Below, in pieces: positions 7,426 to 9,805 of a DNA stretch of 9,805 nt. This DNA comes from UBA2040 sp965660955 (lineage in GTDB: Bacteria > Bacteroidota > Bacteroidia > Flavobacteriales_D > Crocinitomicaceae). The notes under the pieces were generated by a model. It was not told the origin of the DNA. It made no database searches and saw nothing but the letters and a program-made list of their open reading frames with translations. The stretch is from the NCBI GenBank assembly GCA_965660955.1, contig CBFIBY010000100.1:1-9805 (forward strand). Direction: 5' to 3'. Every line of letters starts with the position of its first letter. Within the stretch, counting starts at the first letter, position 1. The position numbers were made by a program, and so were the translations under genes.

Positions 7426-7446
7426 CATTTATTCCACTTGATATGT

Positions 7447-7454
7447 TAATTTTG
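7447..7454 (+). promoter_or_regulatory. -7 box directly upstream of heme A synthase
   Basis: TAATTTTG is an exact TAnnTTTG match ending 4 bp before the ATG at 7459. In known Bacteroidota promoters transcription begins a few bases past this box, which places it at or next to the start codon, so the mRNA would be leaderless. The best upstream TTTG (7417-7420) is 26 bp away, longer than usual, so the -33 box is weak. Confidence 0.5.
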
Positions 7455-7458
7455 CAGT

Positions 7459-8478
7459 ATGAAATTCAATCGGATTTTTGTGAAGTTGCACTGGATTAGT
7501 TTGGTGCTTATTTTACTTGTTTTTGTGGCAGGTAGCGTGGTGAGAACTTCAGGCTCTGGAATGGGTTGTCCGGATTGGCCGAAGTGTTTTGGACAATGGG
7601 TGCCTCCTACGGAAGAAACTCAATTGGCGGATAATTACAGAGATCCATTGCTCGAAAAACGGATTAAAAAGGCCAAACGTTTTGCCAAGTTGTTAACTGC
7701 TTTGGGCATGGACGAGACAGCCGAAAGGTTGAAAAACGATCCGTATTTGTACCAAGAAGAACCTTTCAATGCAAGACGAACGTGGACGGAGTACGTCAAT
7801 CGACTCGTTGGATTCTTAGCTGGTAATGTCGTACTCGCTTTATTTCTGTGGACGCTTTTAAAATACCGAAAACACAAAGCACTTCTTTGGCTTTCCTTCA
7901 TTAACGTTGTCCTAATGGGGTTTCAAGGCTGGTTTGGCTCCATTGTAGTGGCCTCCAATTTGGTTCCCTGGACGATAACCGTTCACATGTTTGCTGCGGT
8001 TCTGATTCTCAGTATTCAGATCTATTTGTTGCGCAATATTGCACCCAGTCAACAACGCAACATTGCTATTTCGTCTGGAATGAAAGGACTGGTTCTAGTG
8101 TGTTTGTTGATTACTGTGGCTCAAATGTTTCTCGGAACACAAGTCCGCGAGTATATTGATGCCTTGACACGAGATGGGTTTGGTCGAGAAACTTGGAGCG
8201 AAAAATTGGGATTGGTCTTTTTCATTCACCGCAGTTTTTCCTGGTTGGTTCTAGGACTTTTGGCGTTTCTTGCCTTCAGAAACGAGAAAGCGAACAAGGA
8301 GGGAATCTTTAGATGGGCTTTTATTGTTTTGGCGATTGAATTGATTTCAGGTGTGTTATTAGCTTACTTCGATTTACCTGGACTTGTGCAAGTTGCCCAC
8401 TTGCTGTTTGCTACTATCATACTAGGAATTTTATGGATGAGTTGGTTGCGAAGTAAAAAATCATCTCAATTGTCTTAA
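7459..8478 (+). CDS. ctaA: Heme A synthase (CtaA/COX15 family)
   Basis: This 339-residue membrane protein converts heme O to heme A for aa3-type cytochrome oxidase in the inner membrane. TM1 (about 12-28) is followed by VVRTSGSGMGCPDWPKCFGQW (27-47), a strong family signature with a Cys pair (Cys37, Cys43). A long outer loop (48-108) leads to WTEYVNRLVGFLAG (109-122), then TM helices at about 116-135, 141-163, 172-191, 208-226, 253-272, 285-303 and 308-330. Heme-ligand His candidates are His176 (VHMFAA), His257 (IHRSFSW) and His314 (VAHLLFA). The first ligand position, usually His in EYxHR, is Asn114 here. LGTQVREYID (225-234) is a second family block. The gene stands alone, diverges from the SDR gene by 69 bp, and has a -7 box at 7447-7454. 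I see no oxidase subunit or heme O synthase gene beside it in the window. Confidence 0.95.
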   Translation: MKFNRIFVKLHWISLVLILLVFVAGSVVRTSGSGMGCPDWPKCFGQWVPPTEETQLADNYRDPLLEKRIKKAKRFAKLLTALGMDETAERLKNDPYLYQEEPFNARRTWTEYVNRLVGFLAGNVVLALFLWTLLKYRKHKALLWLSFINVVLMGFQGWFGSIVVASNLVPWTITVHMFAAVLILSIQIYLLRNIAPSQQRNIAISSGMKGLVLVCLLITVAQMFLGTQVREYIDALTRDGFGRETWSEKLGLVFFIHRSFSWLVLGLLAFLAFRNEKANKEGIFRWAFIVLAIELISGVLLAYFDLPGLVQVAHLLFATIILGILWMSWLRSKKSSQLS

Positions 8479-8492
8479 ACCGCTCGAAAAAA

Positions 8493-8524
8493 TTGCAAAA
8501 TTCAGAATCGGAATAGTATATTTG
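8493..8524 (+). promoter_or_regulatory. tRNA gene promoter
   Basis: TTG (8493-8495), a 21-bp gap and TATATTTG (8517-8524) form the best Bacteroidota-type promoter match in the window. Transcription would start near 8528, about 25 nt before the tRNA. Confidence 0.7.
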
Positions 8525-8552
8525 CAACCGCGAAACATTTCCGAATGTTTCT

Positions 8553-8626
8553 GGTCCTATAGCTCAGTTGGTTAGAGCACCTGACTCATAATCAGGTGGT
8601 CCCTGGTTCGAGCCCAGGTGGGACCA
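8553..8626 (+). tRNA. tRNA with CAT anticodon (elongator type; tRNA-Ile2 favoured over Met)
   Basis: The 74 bases fold into a standard cloverleaf: acceptor GGTCCTA with TGGGACC, D stem GCTC/GAGC, anticodon stem CCTGA/TCAGG around loop CTCATAA (anticodon CAT), T stem CCTGG/CCAGG around TTCGAGC, discriminator A at 8626. CCA is not encoded. It is not an initiator, since the first pair is G-C and the anticodon stem lacks the three G-C pairs of fMet tRNA. Acceptor pairs 4-69 and 5-68 are both C-G, which are the known recognition pairs for TilS, the enzyme that turns the CAT anticodon into lysidine-AT reading AUA Ile codons. I therefore favour tRNA-Ile2, but elongator tRNA-Met cannot be excluded without comparison to the other CAT tRNAs of the genome. 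Its 3' end is duplicated downstream. Confidence 0.93.
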
Positions 8627-8629
8627 CAA
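8611..8629 (+). repeat. Direct repeat copy 1, within the tRNA 3' end (candidate att site)
   Basis: The sequence agcccaggtgggaccacaa runs from the T loop through the tRNA end plus 3 bases. It is identical to 8740-8758, 129 bp downstream. The match stops sharply on the left (g versus a) and on the right (t versus a). Confidence 0.9.
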
Positions 8630-8630
8630 T

Positions 8631-8659
8631 AAAAGCCTCAACATCAGTTGGGGCTTTTT
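8631..8659 (+). terminator. Terminator following the tRNA
   Basis: AAAAGCCTCAAC (8631-8642) pairs with GTTGGGGCTTTT (8647-8658) through one T-G wobble, with a 4-nt ATCA loop and a T run at the end. It starts 5 bases after the tRNA. Confidence 0.85.
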
Positions 8660-8690
8660 GCATAAAAGGATTTGGGCGAGAAGTAAGATG

Positions 8691-8737
8691 CCGATGCATA
8701 TTTTCAAGGGTAACACCCGTAGTAAAATAGCCATCGG
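8691..8737. other. Nested inverted repeats in the stretch between the two tRNA 3' ends
   Basis: CCGATG (8691-8696) is complementary to CATCGG (8732-8737); between them GGGT (8708-8711) is complementary to ACCC (8715-8718) with a 3-base loop. Flanking single-stranded parts are 11 and 13 nt. Short pairings, so chance is possible. The stretch 8660-8739 holds no recognisable gene. Confidence 0.3.
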
Positions 8738-8739
8738 TA

Positions 8740-8758
8740 AGCCCAGGTGGGACCACAA
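8740..8758 (+). repeat. Direct repeat copy 2 of the tRNA 3' end (candidate att site)
   Basis: This is an exact 19-bp copy of 8611-8629. Upstream of it nothing aligns with the rest of the tRNA, so it is not a recognisable second tRNA gene. It runs straight into a strong terminator hairpin, as a native tRNA 3' end often does. This suggests it could be the original chromosomal tRNA end displaced by an insertion. Confidence 0.9.
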
Positions 8759-8793
8759 AAAAATCCTTTGTGTTGATTCACAAAGGATTTTTT
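8758..8793. terminator. Strong bidirectional terminator
   Basis: A 15-bp perfect stem, AAAAAATCCTTTGTG (8758-8772) with CACAAAGGATTTTTT (8779-8793), closes on a 6-nt loop TTGATT. It has a T run on either strand, so it can stop read-through from the tRNA and also end the convergent rhodanese gene, whose stop is 19 bp away. Confidence 0.9.
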
Positions 8794-8812
8794 ATTTTGA
8801 AATATTTTGAAT

Positions 8813-9430
8813 TTAATTCCCCATAACCTCCGTCCCTTCAAACTGAATCTGTCCGTCAAAAACAGAGATCAAATCTCTTAATTCGAACACATTTTTATAT
8901 CCATAACCATACAGGTTGATGTACGTTGGGATGTTCAGGGCCATTGTGATGCCCAAAGGTTTCGCCATTTCTGGGGCTTCTTTTCCTTCGCTTTTAGCCG
9001 CACGACTAACCGACATTTGCGCTCTTTCCAGATCTGTCGGCACATAGACTTTCGTAGCGAAATACAGTTGATCATCCATGAAATTATTGTTGCAATAAAT
9101 AATGATTCTGGTATTCACATCAGGAATGAGTCTTGTCAAATTCGCTTGGGTGAAATCGGAAAAATTTAAGTGAATTGCACCTTTCACATGCTTTGCATCG
9201 TACATTTCTTTTGAACGAGTGTCGAGGATTATTGTGTTTTCCTCACCCTTCATAATGTTCATTTGTTCCACGGAAATTAATCGGTCCGCTCTATGGGCAT
9301 GCACTTCATTTGCGAGGTTCATAAAGGCTTCGTAGTCCACAAGAGAAGGTTCATAGTTAACGGAATCCGTTTGAGCATTTGTAAAGTATACTGCAAAAAG
9401 GACAGAAAAGGTACTCAGAAATTTGATCAT
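8813..9430 (-). CDS. Exported rhodanese-like domain protein
   Basis: This 205-residue protein has a signal peptide (MIKFLSTFSVLFAVYFTNAQ) and no lipobox. A rhodanese-like domain begins near residue 50: LISVEQMN, IILDTRSKEMYDAKHVKGAIHLNF (67-90, with Asp70, Arg72 and His81 in usual places), then IIIYCNNNF (110-117) with the candidate active Cys113. The final rhodanese strand and helix, LYGYGYKNVFELRDL, lie at 173-187. The stretch from the Cys to the closing Gly-Tyr is about 60 residues where family members usually have about 20, so there is an insert at roughly 119-168. The active-site loop CNNNFMD lacks the Gly/Arg pattern of sulfurtransferases. It may bind sulfur or redox partners in the periplasm, but activity is uncertain. 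It follows the small lipoprotein gene by 81 bp on the same strand. Confidence 0.82.
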   Translation of the reverse strand: MIKFLSTFSVLFAVYFTNAQTDSVNYEPSLVDYEAFMNLANEVHAHRADRLISVEQMNIMKGEENTIILDTRSKEMYDAKHVKGAIHLNFSDFTQANLTRLIPDVNTRIIIYCNNNFMDDQLYFATKVYVPTDLERAQMSVSRAAKSEGKEAPEMAKPLGITMALNIPTYINLYGYGYKNVFELRDLISVFDGQIQFEGTEVMGN

Positions 9431-9511
9431 GACTTTGATTTTTAGTTACCCCTTGCTGTACACCAGTCTTCCGAGAAAGTTCATTTGATTATGTTGTCCA
9501 TAAAAGGGAAA

Positions 9512-9754
9512 CTAATCCGTATCAAACTTTTCTTTCCGAATGTATTTAAAATCATCCGAATTACTTGGATTAATTTTGTAATCCCTTTGTTCTCTTTCAA
9601 TCTTCATGCTATCCATGGAGTCGCCTAATTCTTTCATTCTCCTTATGACAGAATTGATATCCTCCATTATTTTTTCTTCATTACTTTTCACTGGGTCGTT
9701 GCAAGCACCAAGAATAATGGACAGGCAGAACAAGGAGATGAGACTGAAATTCAT
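9512..9754 (-). CDS. Small lipoprotein with a charged helical tail
   Basis: This 80-residue protein has a lipoprotein signal, MNFSLISLFCLSIILGAC, with lipobox LGAC and lipidated Cys18. The mature part (19-80) is strongly charged: residues 25-60 (EEKIMEDINSVIRRMKELG and following) look like one amphipathic, possibly coiled-coil helix, and the end is Lys/Asp rich. I do not recognise a family. The residues after the Cys are Asn-Asp-Pro. No promoter box is clear in the 51 bp between its start and the window edge. Downstream, an 81-bp gap separates it from the rhodanese gene on the same strand; cotranscription is possible. Length, lipobox and composition make it a believable gene, but its role is unknown. 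Confidence 0.7.
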   Translation of the reverse strand: MNFSLISLFCLSIILGACNDPVKSNEEKIMEDINSVIRRMKELGDSMDSMKIEREQRDYKINPSNSDDFKYIRKEKFDTD

Positions 9755-9805
9755 TTTTTAATCATTTGATTTAAATCTATTTTACTACATCTGTACATCA
9801 TTCAC

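Noticed and set aside
7390..7428. A longer N-terminus for the SDR protein from the ATG at 7428
   Set aside because: The extra 13 residues precede the Rossmann strand, add no recognisable feature and overlap promoter-like boxes; the ATG at 7389 fits better.
8682..8755. A second tRNA gene ending in the duplicated 19 bp
   Set aside because: Position-by-position comparison with the upstream tRNA shows no similarity outside the 19 bp and no cloverleaf can be drawn.
8564..8758. A 64-codon open frame on the minus strand across the tRNA region
   Set aside because: It is the reverse complement of the tRNA (its end reads as the well-known artefact SNQGPPDYESGALTN) plus the duplicated 3' end, so it is not a gene.
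9444..9512. A long-range inverted repeat (AGTTACCCCTT with AAGGGAAACT) between the lipoprotein and rhodanese genes
   Set aside because: The arms are about 50 bp apart and pair only with a bulge; chance is a good explanation.

Overview
The window looks like a Bacteroidota chromosome, most likely of the order Flavobacteriales. The evidence is protein-level: type IX secretion (T9SS) sorting domains of type A and type B, a PKD-repeat surface protein with a gliding-type C-terminus, a Bacteroidota-type heme A synthase, and several promoter-like sites of the form TTG-N20-23-TAnnTTTG with no strong Shine-Dalgarno sequences. I cannot name the genus. Most of the window is ordinary chromosome rich in cell-surface genes; I see no transposase, integrase gene, phage gene or CRISPR array.

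Layout. (1) 1-953, minus strand: a GTG-started FkbM-family methyltransferase followed 29 bp later by the first 66 codons of a Wzx-like polysaccharide flippase cut by the window edge; this is probably the start of a surface-glycan operon. (2) 954-1172: a divergent promoter region. (3) 1173-2685, plus strand: two secreted proteins 31 bp apart, a small protein with a type A T9SS sorting domain and a collagen-like protein with an 18-triplet Gly-X-Y stalk and a C1q-like head. (4) 2742-2778: a hairpin acting as shared terminator for convergent genes. (5) 7389-2777, minus strand: an SDR-fold NAD(P)-binding protein, a 905-residue PKD-repeat surface protein with a type B sorting domain, and a radical SAM/SPASM protein, all closely spaced. 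(6) 7459-8478, plus strand: heme A synthase (CtaA/COX15), divergent from the SDR gene, with promoter-like boxes so close to both starts that leaderless mRNAs are likely. (7) 8493-8793: a tRNA gene with anticodon CAT (elongator type, tRNA-Ile2 favoured) with its promoter, a terminator, a 19-bp exact second copy of the tRNA 3' end, and a second strong terminator. (8) 9754-8813, minus strand: a small lipoprotein and an exported rhodanese-like protein.

How the genes fit together: most encode the envelope and outer surface (glycan export and methylation, collagen/C1q fibre, PKD adhesin, lipoprotein, exported rhodanese), with heme A synthase serving the aa3-type respiratory oxidase. The most notable non-gene signal is the duplicated tRNA 3' end at 8611-8629 and 8740-8758, which resembles the two ends of a small or deleted integrated element. 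The most notable gene-level signals are the collagen/C1q pair, the ABAB duplication inside the PKD protein, and an Asn where the first heme-ligand His is expected in heme A synthase.
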